The position numbers and the translations under genes were made by a program. A DNA stretch of 64,000 bases from Cryoendolithus antarcticus (lineage: Eukaryota; Ascomycota; Dothideomycetes; Cladosporiales; Cladosporiaceae): positions 1-64,000 of the forward strand of contig NAJO01000020.1 in assembly GCA_002077065.1 (NCBI GenBank), given 5' to 3'. Below, piece by piece: positions 18,148-29,893 of the stretch (position 1 is its first letter; the number at the start of each line of letters is the position of its first letter). The notes under the pieces are model-generated. The model saw only the letters and a list, made by a program, of their open reading frames with translations, was not told where the DNA came from and searched no databases.

Positions 18148-20559
18148 CACCACCAGCAGGAGCTGCTGGAGCATAACGCGGATCACCACTCTGGACCTGC
18201 ACATACTGAGCCGGTGGAGGTGGCTGAGGCGCCTGCGCTCGGTAGGCTGCATCACGTTGCATCTGCTGGACAGGTGCAGGCGCGCCATGCACCAAAGACG
18301 ATACTCGACGATACTGTGGCTCCTGCACCGGCCGCAGCGTTCGATAGCTTGCATTGTCAGGCGGCGCATACAGCTGAGGAGGCTGCGCGTACACAGGCTC
18401 AAGTGGTGTTTGCGGCCAACTTCCTGGCATAACGTGCCTCTGGTGTGCCACTTGGGCACACTGAGTGCGCGCTTCGACTCGCTCGTAGTCTACAGGCGTA
18501 CGAGGGTTTGCTGGTGGCCGGTCCAGCAATGGATGGGTCGGATCATAGGGTGCGTCAAATCGCTCTGATCTGGCAGGCTGTGGGCTCGCCACCCTGAAAC
18601 GATGGCGCTCAGCTTCAGGCACGACACGCATCTCCGGTACTGCAGCGTATCGCGGTTGGGGTGGAGTGAGAAGATCGACAACTTCGCCGTGGTAGCCACC
18701 CGAAAGCACTCGGGGTAATGTCCGCAAATAGCCGCTCTCTCGACCATCGGCTGCGTAGCGCCGAGGCGGAGTCGTCAGGTCCACTGGTTCGTGGCGCAAG
18801 TCTTGGGCGCCGCGGGCTTTCCGTGAGCCATTTGCTGGCGGTTCGTATTGCGGTTCCTGCCAGTCGCTCGAGATCCGCTGCCTTTTCATCACCCTGCCCC
18901 CGTCAGGGGTCGAGTCACGTACGTGATACGAAGGTGCAGCTAAAGGTGGGTGCTGTGGCTGACCGTAATCCGTTTCGATTGACGGGATTGGCGTATGTAG
19001 CAAATCTGCTCGGTCAGCGTTCCCACGATGAGGCTGGTGATCGTACGACTGCGGCGCGGGATCTAGCAGGCGTCGAGGCTGAGGGAGAATGTTGCGACCG
19101 GTATGGGTGGGCATGTAGTCTTGACGACCGTAGATTCGAGGCTGGCCCGGTGCCTGTACTCGGGTAGTCAGCGTGGAACACCAGTATGTGTGCTCTCGGA
19201 TATCAGGCGAGACTTACATTGTAGGTGACTTTGCCAGTATGAAGCCTTTGCGCATGCAGCGGAGGATCGTTGTTAGCAATCACCAGCGGCTGAGCAGCAC
19301 TACTGCCATATGGGTATCTGAGCTGAGAAACTTGGTGAGCTTGAGGCAGCTGTCTTCGCTCTCTCGCCTCGTGGATCTTCTGGCGGGCAATTTTGATGCG
19401 GTGTTGCTCAGCTCGGTGAGGACCGCGAGCTCGCGCGTTGTAGCGGTGATCACGATCAAGCTCGTCCTCGGCTCTCAGATCATGCAGAGCTGCGGGCCGA
19501 GCAACGACCTCGACGCTCGTATCGCTTGCATTGCCGTTGTTGTCAGTCTCATCGGCCTCGGTGGCAGTGGCTCCGAGATCGTCATCGTCGTCATCAAGAA
19601 CAATGGTCTCGCGGACGATCTCCTCGAAGCCTTCATCTTCAGCTTCGTTCTCGCCTCGCCACTCAAGGAGCTTGGCCAGGCATACCGGCTCGACCTCCCT
19701 GCGGGCTGTTGTCCAGTCGAATGACTTCAGCAGAATATCATAGTCGGTGTAAGTGTGCCGGATCCGAGCGTTCACCGCGAGCTGGACACGGCGAGCGAGT
19801 GGCATGCCTTCGGCATTACCAACACGTTCTTCACCTTCTTGCCACGCGTGCTCAATGATCGATTGTAAATCTGGATCAGGGATTCTCGGGAAAAGCTCTC
19901 TTATAGCTGACCCAATCATCTCGGGGTCCTCCCGGCGATTTTGGCCGCTCACAGCCCGTGCATTGAGGCCATATTTTGCGATGATGGCGGCTAAGCTACT
20001 TCTGTGCTGCAAGTCTGTTTCTTTGATGTAGCCGCCCTCGTATGGTACATACTTGAGTTGTTCACAAGCTTCTTCGAGCACGTCTGCGCGGAAGTGGTAG
20101 CCAATGCGATGGACATGGTGTGAAACATGACTGGGGTCTCTGGCTTTGCCACCTAGCCCTGCGGTCTGCGACTCAGTCAGTATCCCCGCTGGCGAAGAGG
20201 GGGCTGGATCTCGCAGATGAAGACGTGGAGTACAGACGTTGACAACATTGACCAGCAATTCACGCTTTCGAGACAATTCCTTGCAGAGCTCGGCGAGATC
20301 GGGCGTCCCGACGGGCAGGAAAGCGAACCCTGAAGGCGCCTTCAAGTCGTATGAAGTCTGACAAGTGCAGTGTGTTAGTGTTTATGCTCGTGTAAAACCG
20401 ATGGAGCATGTGAACCTGGAGAGCAAGCTTCCTCTTCTTGCCGATAATCTTCTTCGACTCGGTCTTGTATGGCTTTTCTCTTCGCTTGAGCGTGTCGCGC
20501 ACATTTGTACTTGACAGCACGCTGAGCGCCCGCGAAGCTCGTGCGTTTGACGCGACCAT
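18122..20559 (-). CDS. DUF2293 fungal protein with Pro-rich tail
   Basis: Three exons, 20559-20416, 20357-19218 and 19153-18122, give 771 residues. The DUF2293 domain (about 200-285; LFPRIPDPDLQ, ARRVQLAVNARIRHTYTDYD, LAKLLEWRG) marks a fungal family of unknown function, probably nuclear. The N-terminus is basic (SKKIIGKKRKLAL) and leads into the family segment YDLKAPSGFAFLP. The segment 20166-20237 (72 bp, GTCTGT...CGCAG, branch ACTGAC) may be a further in-frame intron; if so the protein is 747 residues. After DUF2293 comes a SUMO-interaction-like motif (TIVLDDDDDD, about 299) and two VDLxTPP motifs (about 552 and 587), then a long Pro/Gln/Tyr-rich tail. The intron before the tail has GTAAGT and TACAG. 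Confidence 0.82.
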
Positions 20560-21150
20560 ATGAAATGTGAAAGCTGTTGGTTAGTAGTATAGCTAATTGA
20601 CCTGGAAAGCACAGTTGATCCACCACACTTCAAGTCATACAGACAGAAAGAAAGGGTCGTAAACAACCGCCACCGCAGGCGGACAGGAAATGCAATCCAG
20701 AGTAGTACAGCGAAGTCGAAGTAGCAGCTGATGACAGCTGCTCGAGTTCAGCTTCAAGACTGTGCAGAGTGCTCTGTCGCAGTGATGGCGCGATAATCCG
20801 GCTTTCCAGATGCACGACAGAGCAAGAGCGTAGAGGCGGGTGCCTTCGCTGAACTCTGCTGTTTGCGACGGAGACCTATTGCACTCCGCGGCCGTACACT
20901 ACAGCTCACAACACACTGTGGAAGATGGCGCCGAGCACCGGTTCACGTGCACGCAGTGTAAGATGTTGGTGGTGAATGGAAGTGAGGCAACGTCAAGAGG
21001 CGAAATGCAAACACGAAAGCAGAGGGCTAGGCTCGGCAGCGGGACTGCCGGATCTTAGTCAGCAAGCAATTGATAGAGCTCGAAAAAGTTCATGTCCGTG
21101 GTGAGAGCGTTTCTGATAGGCGCACTTCAGCTCTCTACCCATTGATCAAC
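20560..21150. other. Divergent promoter region DUF2293/SAS10
   Basis: 590 bp between divergent genes. Only small frames; no motif named. Confidence 0.4.
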
Positions 21151-23064
21151 ATGGCGAGGAAGCGCAAAAACAACTCGCGAGGCGAAGAAGCTGCAGGTCC
21201 AAGTCTTGACGCTGGCCAGTCTCGGAAGCGCATCAGGACGTATGAAGATGTCGCAGACTCGGATGATGAATTCCACCTGAACCAAGATAAGGTACTTTTG
21301 GACGAGCAGCCCGAGGTCAAGCGACGACGCAAGCTGCAGGAACGGGAAGAATTCTTGGAAGCTTCTGACGAGGAAGTCCTGGGTCAGAGTGACTCGGCGA
21401 ATGAGAATGAAATCGGTGACGAGATCGACGATGCGCCGGGGGGTGTAGGTGATGGCACAGATTTATCTGACGATGCGTTCGGAGACGAGAAGGGCAGCGA
21501 CGAGGAGGAAGACGGGTGGGGCACCACGAAGGCCGACCTGTATGGAGCCGACGAGATTGAGACTGAGGAGCAGGCATTGGAGGAAGAGGCCGAAGCACTG
21601 CGCTTGCAGAAGAAGCAGCTAGAGGCGCTCAGTGCGGCAGATTACGGGTTTGACGAAACCGAGTGGCAAGACGGCGGCGATGCGGTCGACGATGCGGCCG
21701 ACGATGCGGCGACCTCACGAGAAGTAGTGAGGGAGAGGCTCCCGCAGCTGCAGATCGCGGAAGATCTGTCAGACACCGAGCGTATCAAGCTACTTCGATC
21801 GCGGTATCCAGAATTCGAGCCGCTCAGCAAGGAGCTGCGGAACATGCTCGAGCTGCGACCGGCTCTCGTTGAGGCCGCACAGGAGGCGAAAGCGCATCCT
21901 TCCAATGGCATTCACAACGCAGCGACCAAGCTTCGAGCTAGCTCGGCATACATCGGCGCTCTCACGATGTACTTCGCTCTTCTGACATCGACAGCCTCGA
22001 GTCACAACGATAATGTCGTTGCCCTGTCTGCTAGCACACTCCGAGATCATCCTGTTATGGATAGCCTGGTCAGCTGCAGAGATCTCTGGCAGCGAGCACA
22101 ACGACTAGCAGCTGATGTTCTGCCAATCTCGAGAAGCGACAATGAGGATTTGGACATCGTCGCTGCGGGGGATGTAGAGGCCGACGAGTTGTCGACAGTC
22201 CGCAGGAGAGGACCGCGCAAGAGCCGTGCTCAGCGACATGCAGACGCTGTTCAAGCAGCAGCCGATCAGCGAAAAGCGGAACGCATGCAACGCACTGAAG
22301 CTGATTTGGCTAATCTGAACGCTCTCGTTGCTCCGATCGCCGGTGATAAGCGTGCCAAGAAGCAGCAAACAACAGCCACCCTGGAAGACTCAGACATCGG
22401 AGAAGAAGCACCACTGACCGCCAAGGAGGCTGCCGAGAAGGCACAGAAGAAGAAGAGCTTACGCTTCTACACCTCTCAAATCGCACAGAAAGCCAACAAG
22501 CGCGGTGCGGCTGGACGCGGCGCGGGTGGAGACGACGACGTGCCTCACCGAGAGCGACTACGAGATCGACAAGCGCGACTGAATGCCGAAGCTGAGAATC
22601 GTGGGCATGAGAAGGCAGACATTGGTGACGACCTTGGCGGTGCGAGTGATGAGGAAGATCACGCACAAGCACGTGAGATACGCGACGCTGCAGGACCGGA
22701 CAACGACAACGAATACTACGATATGGTCGCATCGAAGTCATCGAAGAAGAAGTCCGACAAAGCCGCCCTTGCGAAAGCGCAGAAAGAAGCAGCACTCGTT
22801 GGCGGCGAAGTGATTGAGCAAGAAGTCGTAGGCGACGACGGCAAGCGCAAGATCTCATATTTGATCGAGAAGAACAAAGGCTTGACACCGCATCGCAAGA
22901 AGGATGTGCGGAATCCGCGAGTGAAGAAGCGGAAGAAGTACGACGAGAAGAAGAAGAAGCTGGCCAGCATGAAGCCGGTGTACAAAGGTGGTGAGGGTAG
23001 AGGCGGCTATGGTGGTGAGCTGACGGGTATCAAGAAGGGACTGGTGAAGAGTACGAAGTTGTAG
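21151..23064 (+). CDS. SAS10: SSU processome factor Sas10/Utp3
   Basis: Intronless, 637 residues from ATG 21151 (MARKRKNNSRGEE); the frame is open 27 codons upstream without an ATG. Sas10/Utp3 is a U3-snoRNP / small-subunit processome component for 18S rRNA maturation in the nucleolus. Visible: acidic N-terminal half (DADDE-type runs), the Sas10/Utp3/C1D helical domain (about 230-340, RIKLLRSRYPEFEPLSKEL), a coiled basic region, and the diagnostic C-terminal Sas10 domain (KRKISYLIEKNKGLTPHRKK, VRNPRVKKRKKY, then SMKPVYKGGEGRGGYGGE). Together with RIX7 this is the second ribosome-assembly gene in the window. Confidence 0.93.
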   Translation: MARKRKNNSRGEEAAGPSLDAGQSRKRIRTYEDVADSDDEFHLNQDKVLLDEQPEVKRRRKLQEREEFLEASDEEVLGQSDSANENEIGDEIDDAPGGVGDGTDLSDDAFGDEKGSDEEEDGWGTTKADLYGADEIETEEQALEEEAEALRLQKKQLEALSAADYGFDETEWQDGGDAVDDAADDAATSREVVRERLPQLQIAEDLSDTERIKLLRSRYPEFEPLSKELRNMLELRPALVEAAQEAKAHPSNGIHNAATKLRASSAYIGALTMYFALLTSTASSHNDNVVALSASTLRDHPVMDSLVSCRDLWQRAQRLAADVLPISRSDNEDLDIVAAGDVEADELSTVRRRGPRKSRAQRHADAVQAAADQRKAERMQRTEADLANLNALVAPIAGDKRAKKQQTTATLEDSDIGEEAPLTAKEAAEKAQKKKSLRFYTSQIAQKANKRGAAGRGAGGDDDVPHRERLRDRQARLNAEAENRGHEKADIGDDLGGASDEEDHAQAREIRDAAGPDNDNEYYDMVASKSSKKKSDKAALAKAQKEAALVGGEVIEQEVVGDDGKRKISYLIEKNKGLTPHRKKDVRNPRVKKRKKYDEKKKKLASMKPVYKGGEGRGGYGGELTGIKKGLVKSTKL

Positions 23065-23553
23065 ACGATCTGCTTACCGTTTCTGGATACGCAAGTTGTC
23101 GTCGCAGTCCGCACGTCACATTGATCTGCAATTTGGCCGCGTGCTATGCAGTCGTGTGGAGATCACGAAAAGCGCCAAGTGCGAACACGCATTATACGAT
23201 TGACAGTATTGTACGCTCTCCACGCCACTGGTCTCGAGTGTGGATTTCGTAAGATCGCCGCAACGTCTGACCACTTACCTTAAGCTCTCCGTTGCAAGCC
23301 GCTCACGCGACAGCGAACACCGAACACAGTCACGAGGCCTTTGGCACGTGTGATACGACTGTGAGCGGGACTGCATGTGCTCATGGTTGCCCATGAATGC
23401 TTCCAACCTTCCGATGTCGCTCATTGGAATGGCAATTGCGATTCACAAGCTGTGTACAAACACTATGCCTACCTTCTGGCTCCCGAATCATATCAGGCAA
23501 GCGCAAAGAGGGCAAGCACTCCGATCTGACTCTTCCAACATAGTGGTGTAGAG
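23065..23553. other. Intergenic, 490 bp
   Basis: Between SAS10 and the luciferase-fold gene, both plus strand. Nothing recognised. Confidence 0.4.
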
Positions 23554-24462
23554 ATGGACATGAAGTTTCTCCAGGATCTCTCGTCACCTGCGATACATCT
23601 CCATCCTAGTGTACCTATGAATACTACCACCTATGCAGCCACATTGCTTCCCACGTCCGAAAGCTTCCTCAGCTCGTGGCCGGGCATCATCTCGTCAATC
23701 ATAGGTGCCAACATTGCCCTGATACTCCTCTACATCGACTACCAAGTATACCTCTCCCTGGGACCTGGCGGAACCCCGAGCACGCCATACGGCTACGCGA
23801 AGATCAAACTTCTCTCCCTCCTCGCCCTCAGAAACCCGCTACAGCCGTACCTGTCCTCCTTGACGCCAGGCTACTTCACAGCCCTCCCACCTCGCTCCCA
23901 ACCCCGACCCAAAGTCGCAGGCATAGCCCCTCACCGCCAAGTCACTCAGCGCGCCACCCGAGCTCAATACGACGCCCTCCTCGAAGTAATAAACACGATA
24001 GGATCGACTAACGCTCGCCTCGCCCTCAACACCTCCTGCTTCGAACACCATAGCCTCGGCCTCTTCGCCTGCGACCCCGTAATCCACACCTGCCGTGGCG
24101 AGATCGCACACGCGCATCCGAGTGACGGGAGCATGCATATGGTGTTGCATCCCGCGGATGCGAATTTGGTGATGGAGATGGGTTGGGGGGAGAGGCATCC
24201 GCTTGCGAAGGGAGGGTGGTTTAGGCGGTTTGTGCCGGAGGGGTTTGTGATGATTTACGCGCCGACGGGGGAGGGGGAGATGGAGGTTGTGAGGGAGGTG
24301 TTGGAAGCGGCTGCTTGGTTCGTTACTGGTAGGAGGAAGGGGCAGCCTGGAGAGGCCGTGGTTATGGAGGAGGAGGGCAGCGGGCATGGTGTGTCGAGTG
24401 TTGAGGAGGAATCTGCGTTGGCTTCACGAAGAAGCAAGGTAGCTCGTAGCTGCGAGCAATAG
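23554..24462 (+). CDS. Luciferase-fold (DUF5519-like) membrane protein
   Basis: Intronless, 302 residues. One hydrophobic span near residues 41-64 (WPGIISSIIGANIALILLYI) anchors it, probably in the ER or Golgi membrane. The soluble domain has features of the fungal luciferase-domain family: a DGSMHMVLHPADA segment, EMGWGERHPLA and a terminal PEGFVMIYAPTGEGEMEVV helix. The name comes from structure-based family naming; light emission is not implied and the activity is unknown. The C-terminal 40 residues (EEEGSGHG..) are low complexity. An ATG at codon 3 is an equally possible start. Convergent with the AIM9-like pseudogene, 29 bp apart. Confidence 0.72.
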   Translation: MDMKFLQDLSSPAIHLHPSVPMNTTTYAATLLPTSESFLSSWPGIISSIIGANIALILLYIDYQVYLSLGPGGTPSTPYGYAKIKLLSLLALRNPLQPYLSSLTPGYFTALPPRSQPRPKVAGIAPHRQVTQRATRAQYDALLEVINTIGSTNARLALNTSCFEHHSLGLFACDPVIHTCRGEIAHAHPSDGSMHMVLHPADANLVMEMGWGERHPLAKGGWFRRFVPEGFVMIYAPTGEGEMEVVREVLEAAAWFVTGRRKGQPGEAVVMEEEGSGHGVSSVEEESALASRRSKVARSCEQ

Positions 24463-24491
24463 CGGCAGCGTCGACAAGAGCATGTAAGTCT

Positions 24492-26152
24492 TCAACGCAA
24501 GTCAAATGGCCAGATCCGGTCTGCTGCCGCCCTCGCTTCTCCTTCGGTCTCGCCCTCTTCACGCTCGTTGAGGCTTGTCTCGATCCATTTCTCGTAGATG
24601 TTCCGGTACAATGGTAGAGTCTCATCCCACTTCTCGGGATCCACCCATCCATCTGGCTGACAACCAAGAGCACGTACAAGATAGCTCCGCATACGTTCGC
24701 GACCGTTCTGATCCTCCGTCATCATTCGCACCCTCTCTCGATCTTCGTTGCTGACCTTATACGGGCACTCGCCTATCATACCGATGGCGTTCCAAAGTCT
24801 AGCAATGTCGTTGATCAAGGATATTAGTTCAATCTCCTTCGTGAGCCATCCGAAGTGCGATGCAGCCAAGAAGTGCCTGTACACAGGATCGAGCGCAACG
24901 GCTTTTCCCATCTTGTAGCAGGGAAATGCGAGTAACGCCCAGACTTCTGCGCATCGCTCACTATCGTCGATGATTGCAGCTTTCTCGTCACAGTGTAAGT
25001 TGTCGAGATCTTCGTCGAGCTTTAATTCGGTTCCGAAGTCCAGCGTTTCGCTTCCAGAGACGTACGCCGGCTCGACTGCTGTGTGCTGCCAATCGATGAC
25101 ACCAGTGACGATCGCTGGATCATTCACTCCGACAATGATGTTCCGCGTGAGAGTCAGGATGGAACAACACAGCCTGGGAGGCTTCTTGCACCAATGTGGT
25201 TTTGGTAACCAATCCAACCAAAGCATCGTATGTGTCCAAGAGGCTAAGATGGCTCGTGATAGCTTCATTGTCAGCACCACTCTCTAGGACAACCGCCTTG
25301 ACTCGACTGAGGTGGCCCTCGCGGTAAGTCTCGGGATAGGTTTTCCTGATTGGCGTCAGACGTAATACTTAGAATACACTGTGGCTACTTACATGGCCCT
25401 TGATGTAATTTAGATTCGGGGATCGTGACAGGTTCATCTGGGCCGCATCGCCAATATCGAGGTGCGCAATGGGGACCATTGCAGTAGTCATCGTCGAGAG
25501 CAATCGTTGGGAAGGGGTGGCGTCTGGTGTTGAGATACAACGATCCGAACGCTGGGAAATTCGCTTCGCACAGATCTTTGGCCAGCCCGCCGAGGGACTT
25601 GATACACTCGACGTGCTGCAGCGGGTTCATGGAGTTCCACTCGTCGCCAAGTGATTTGCCAGGAACGACAGTCGTGATCATGTACTCTGCGCCGACAGAC
25701 CCTGGTCCAGTCCAAGCACTAGACGCAATGACCCGCGGCGCGCAGACTTTCGTGCGTTCGTTGACTTGCTCAAAACATCAGTGGGTGTGGTGAAGTCATG
25801 CATGCATGTATCACTTACTGTACTGTAGTGTGGCAACCTCGGATTGAACTGACAACGAAAGTCGTCCTGCAAGTGGCGTCGACAACCTCGCAATGACTTG
25901 AGACTCATTGTCAAAGCGGATCAGGAATACGCGATTGTAGCCGCCTTCCTTCTTCTCGTAATGTACTACGCGCTGAGCTCCTATCGTGCACTTGATCGCG
26001 ACATCGAGAAGAGCTTCGAACTCGAACTTGAGACTTCGCGCTTCTGCACGCTCCTCATCCTTGTGCAGCCATCGGCCCTGTGTGTAAGTGTACGGATCGA
26101 ACGCTACGATAGAGTTGGATGCAGCGTTTCTGGCAACAGTGCGGAAGTCATC
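24492..26152 (-). pseudogene. AIM9/APH-family kinase, frameshifted
   Basis: Fungal APH-type small-molecule kinase related to AIM9, whose yeast form is mitochondrial. Readable pieces: FDPYTYTQGRWLHKDEE and YEKKEGGYNRVF (25830-26152); after an intron (GTAAGT/GCAAG near 25819-25763), NERTKVCAPRV to HQGP (to about 25390); then VLFHPDSH and VIDWQHTAVEP to the stop at 24492. At 25141-25155 the frame breaks: VLFHPDSHA continues in one frame and RNIIVGVNDP in another, consistent with a 2-bp loss (CACGCGGAAC against an expected CAC-GCN-CGG-AAC). This lies in the catalytic HxDxxxxN loop. The second intron also fails with its consensus GTAAGT donor (gives TGA); only a GTAGCC donor keeps the frame. The N-terminal exon is not found: upstream the frame meets TAG at a plausible acceptor (TTGTAG). 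Confidence 0.7.
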
Positions 26153-27319
26153 CTACAAGGAGTGTACCATCTTTTACTCGCGGGCGTTCGGGCATAGCAG
26201 TGTTGATGGAAAAAGAAATCGCAGATTGCGCGTGCTTTTGACACATCTCGACGACATGATTCCAATGCGCGATTTGGACTCGTCTTGCACGTCCTTCACA
26301 AACACAGTTGTCGCTAAGATTCATCGTAGCGGAATCAGCGAAAGGGACAACCACCTACCTTGACTATAGTGCGATGGGGAACACGCTGAAGACCCCCGAG
26401 ACTTTGCCACAAATCACCTAGAGCTCGCCTACGGCGCCGCCACGCTGCGCAAGCTACCCAATCATGCATTTGTTCATGTCGCACTGCTTCGTGTACCAAA
26501 ACGGAATGCTGTGCATTCAATCGAGTACAGACCAGCGGCGCGTAGCTCGGCAACACAAAAGCGCAGTCCACACATGTGTACTCGGCAAGCTTTCCAAGCG
26601 GCCACAAGCTCCGCGCAAGCCCTGCAGCATCGCGATGGCGGGGCTTGTCTTGAACCTCGAAGATTCTCGTCGAAAAATGCGTTACCAGATGCTGACATGT
26701 TGACGAACCAGCGCACTCACTATGCTACTTGCCTACGAGAGTGCGTCGATGGGGATGCTTACGACATGCATGCGCGGCCAAATGCCATGCCTCAATAGTC
26801 TCTAATCGCATCATTGTGAATGACGTTTGGGAACGACGCCCTCTCGATCCCTTGACGCAAGACAAGCCGGGCCCCGGCCAATGGTCGTTACGATGGACCC
26901 TTCTGATTTGCTGTTCATTGACGATTGCTTATGTCATGACCGGAATATTGCATGTGCGCGTGAGCTAGCATGGGTGCCTTCATGCGGTTCCAGGGCAAAA
27001 ACGCAACGCTGAGCCGCGAGCGTCATCGGGTCACACCTTGAGAGGTACCCAAACCGCACCTTCACCCAGCCCTGTTGTGTGGTGGACATGTGCGGGCACA
27101 CTCGGGAAGCACATCATACACTAGACTTTTGACTTCATCTGGCCATTGGCGATCCTCTCTTCTATCTTTTCTGCTAACCAGAACGCCTTGCTGTAGCAGA
27201 TATCCTCTTCGCATTTCCCGAGTACACCTCCCACCGCAACCAATGCTCCAGGCGGTCACAGGCTCAGACCCCTACAACCACTACACCGGAGTGTTCATAC
27301 GCTCCATCCGATCGATAAA
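26153..27319. other. Intergenic, 1.2 kb
   Basis: Probably contains the missing first exon(s) and promoter of the AIM9-like pseudogene and the promoter of the permease. Minus-strand frames of 68-90 codons (26148-26716) have no recognisable domain, so no exon is called. Confidence 0.4.
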
Positions 27320-29072
27320 ATGGCGCTAGGCTTTGGTCACAAGAGCGCCGAGGCGCCGAACGACATCACCCCGGAGTCGACGCAAGAGAAAGGCACCAAC
27401 TTCACCGACGACAAGGCATATGGCGACTTTGCTGGCAATGTCGATTCTGCAGAGAATGGTGGTCGCGGGGGCAAAAGGTCACGTCGAATGAATCGCATTG
27501 ATCGGCCGAATGGCCAATCTATCGCTGGGCAGGGAGGATTGAGCAACGACTCTGACACCGATGCGAGTGTGTCGATTGGCAAGCAGCTGGAGCTCGAAGC
27601 TGGGAATGCCATCAAGTATCGCACTTGCAGCTGGCAGAAGGTATGTCGCCCTGAGATGACATGGGCGATGTTGGCGTCGCTTGCATTTCGTTGATCTACG
27701 ACCTTGTCAGTCGCGTGATCACCATGAATCTTGTCTGACGTCTCAATAGACCGCGGCTTTGCTCTTCTCCGAATACATCTGCTTGGCTATCATGTCGTTC
27801 CCATACTCATACTCAGTGCTGGGTCTGGTACCCGGCCTGATCTTGACAGTCGTTGTGGCCGGCCTAGTGCTCTACACGTCATTGATCGTCTGGTGAGTGC
27901 CTTTGCCCACTGTGCATGCTTTCGGCTGCACTGACAAGACCAGGGAATTCTGCCTCCGCCACCCCGAAGTAAAAGACGTCTGCGACATCGGACAAATGCT
28001 CTTCTGGAACCAAAAATGGGCCTGGTACTTCACAGCCATCATGTTCCTCCTAAACAACACCTTCATCCAAGGCTTTCACTGCCTAGTAGGCGCCAAGTAT
28101 CTCAACACAATGACCAACGGCGGCCTCTGCACAATCGGCTTCTCCGCCATAATGGCCGTGATCTCCTTCGTCTGCTCTTTGCCACGGACTTTCTGCGCCT
28201 TGGCCCGGATCGCCACATTCTCAGCATTCTTCACCTTCGTGAGCGTTCTCCTAGCCACAATCTTCGCCGGCATCGAACCCCACCCGAAAGGCTACCCCGC
28301 CATGGGCGAAGTCGTCGTCCTGATCGTCCCAGCCGCAGGCACGACCTTCGTAGCCGGCATGAACGCCTTCATGAACATTTCCTACACCTTCATCGGGCAA
28401 ATCACAATCCCGAGTTTCATAGCCGAGATGAAGGAGCCGAAGGACTTCCCCAAAGCTCTATGGGCCGTCACCATCGCGGAAGTGATCCTCTTCTCCTTGG
28501 TTGGAGCGATCATCTACGCATACACGGGGACGAACTACAACACGGCTCCCGCCTTTGGCTCGCTCGGAAACGAATTATACCTGAAAGTAAGCTTCAGCTT
28601 CATGATCCCGACGCTCATCTTCCTCGGCGTGCTCTACGCCAGCGTCAGTGCGCGCTTCCTCTTCTTCCGCTTCTTCGGCGGCACGAAGCACATGACTAGT
28701 CATACAGTCGTAGGCTGGGCAGGCTGGGCGGGGATTCTCGCAGTAACCTGGGTCTGCGCGTTCATCATTGCCGAGGTGATTCCGTTCTTCGCCGACTTGC
28801 TATCCCTCATGTCGAGTCTGTTCGATAGCTTCTTCGGCTTCATCTTCTGGGGCGTCGCGTACTTGAGGATGAGAAGGGCGGATTACGGAGCAGGGTTCGT
28901 TACGAGTCGGGGGGCGAAGAGCATCACGGGCGCGGTGTTCAATGTCATCTTGATCTTGATCGGGCTACTGTTCTTGACGGCTGGAACGTACGCGAGTGTG
29001 CAGAGTATTATCGATGGGTATAATAGTGCGAGTTTTGGAGGGCCGTTTAGTTGTGCTAGTAATGGGTTGTAA
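27320..29072 (+). CDS. AAAP-family amino-acid permease (Mtr-like)
   Basis: Three exons, 27320-27640, 27750-27892 and 27944-29072, give 530 residues. It is an 11-TM-type amino acid/auxin permease, resembling the Neurospora neutral amino-acid permease MTR. The ~105-residue cytosolic N-terminus is hydrophilic; exon 2 carries TM1 and TM2 (LLFSEYICLAIMSFPYSYSV, LVPGLILTVVVAGLVLY). Exon 3 has the remaining segments with family markers such as PSFIAEMKEPKDFPKALW and SFMIPTLIFLGVLY. Introns: GTATGT/AATAG and GTGAGT/ACCAG, the second splitting a Trp codon. Expected at the plasma membrane importing neutral amino acids. No CPRE noticed upstream. Confidence 0.9.
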
Positions 29073-29893
29073 TCTAGCTTGGGGCTGAAGGGGAGACAAG
29101 AGAGAGAAATCCAGGTGTGGCGAGTTCGCAAGATTGGCTTTTGGACTTACAGCCTTGCGCGATTTACTGGACTGCTTGGCTGCTGCAAAGCACAATGTCT
29201 TGTTACGTACACATAACACAAATAACACAACACCACATCTTCACTGTCTCGACATCTCGTAAACGATGCGTACTTACAAACCAAGACATGGACGTAAATG
29301 ACTACGAGGGCAATCCACCTCATATCGCGTGCCTTCATCACCTCCTAGTTTTCCTGTATATGTCTGGCAGGCACAGTACTCGCTCACACTCCATGACGAA
29401 CGAGAGAAGTATGAGCGGCGATCAGGTGGACCATCAGGAAGTGCTCGGATCATGTACCAACAGACAATGTAATTACACACTACATGTTAACAATGATGCA
29501 TCTTCTCCAACTTTTCCACGGCTCTCCTATCTGCCTGCTCCTAAGCAATTTTCACTCTGTTCATGCCTGTTAATCGTGCTCGCCTCATCTTCTCCTCAGA
29601 GCCATCACGCTGAGCATACCGCTATCCCATGCCTTGCTACGCGCTCTACTTCCAGGCTGCGGATGTGTTTTGCCATGTTAGCGAATCGCTATGATGGTGT
29701 ATCAATGAATGTCTGCGGTCAGTGTCAAGCTCGCGTCCGCAGCTTTCGCCAGCGGGGTGGCGGGCTGCTGTCGGTGTTGCATGTTCGCTTCAATCCTGCA
29801 AATGTCGTAACGAGAACCTGAGTCCTCCGTTGGATACCCCATCGCGAATCCTGGCATTCGGTTTCCTGCGTTGCAAGCGATGCGATGCAATGC
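29073..29893. other. Convergent 3' intergenic region
   Basis: 820 bp between the permease (+) and SSD1 (-). A 234-codon plus frame (29117-29821) exists but has no domain, Kozak context or splice logic; rejected. Nothing else seen. Confidence 0.4.

Noticed and set aside
29117..29821. 234-codon plus-strand frame
   Set aside because: Convergent intergenic region, starts from a non-ATG or weak context, no family, splice logic or hydrophobic pattern.
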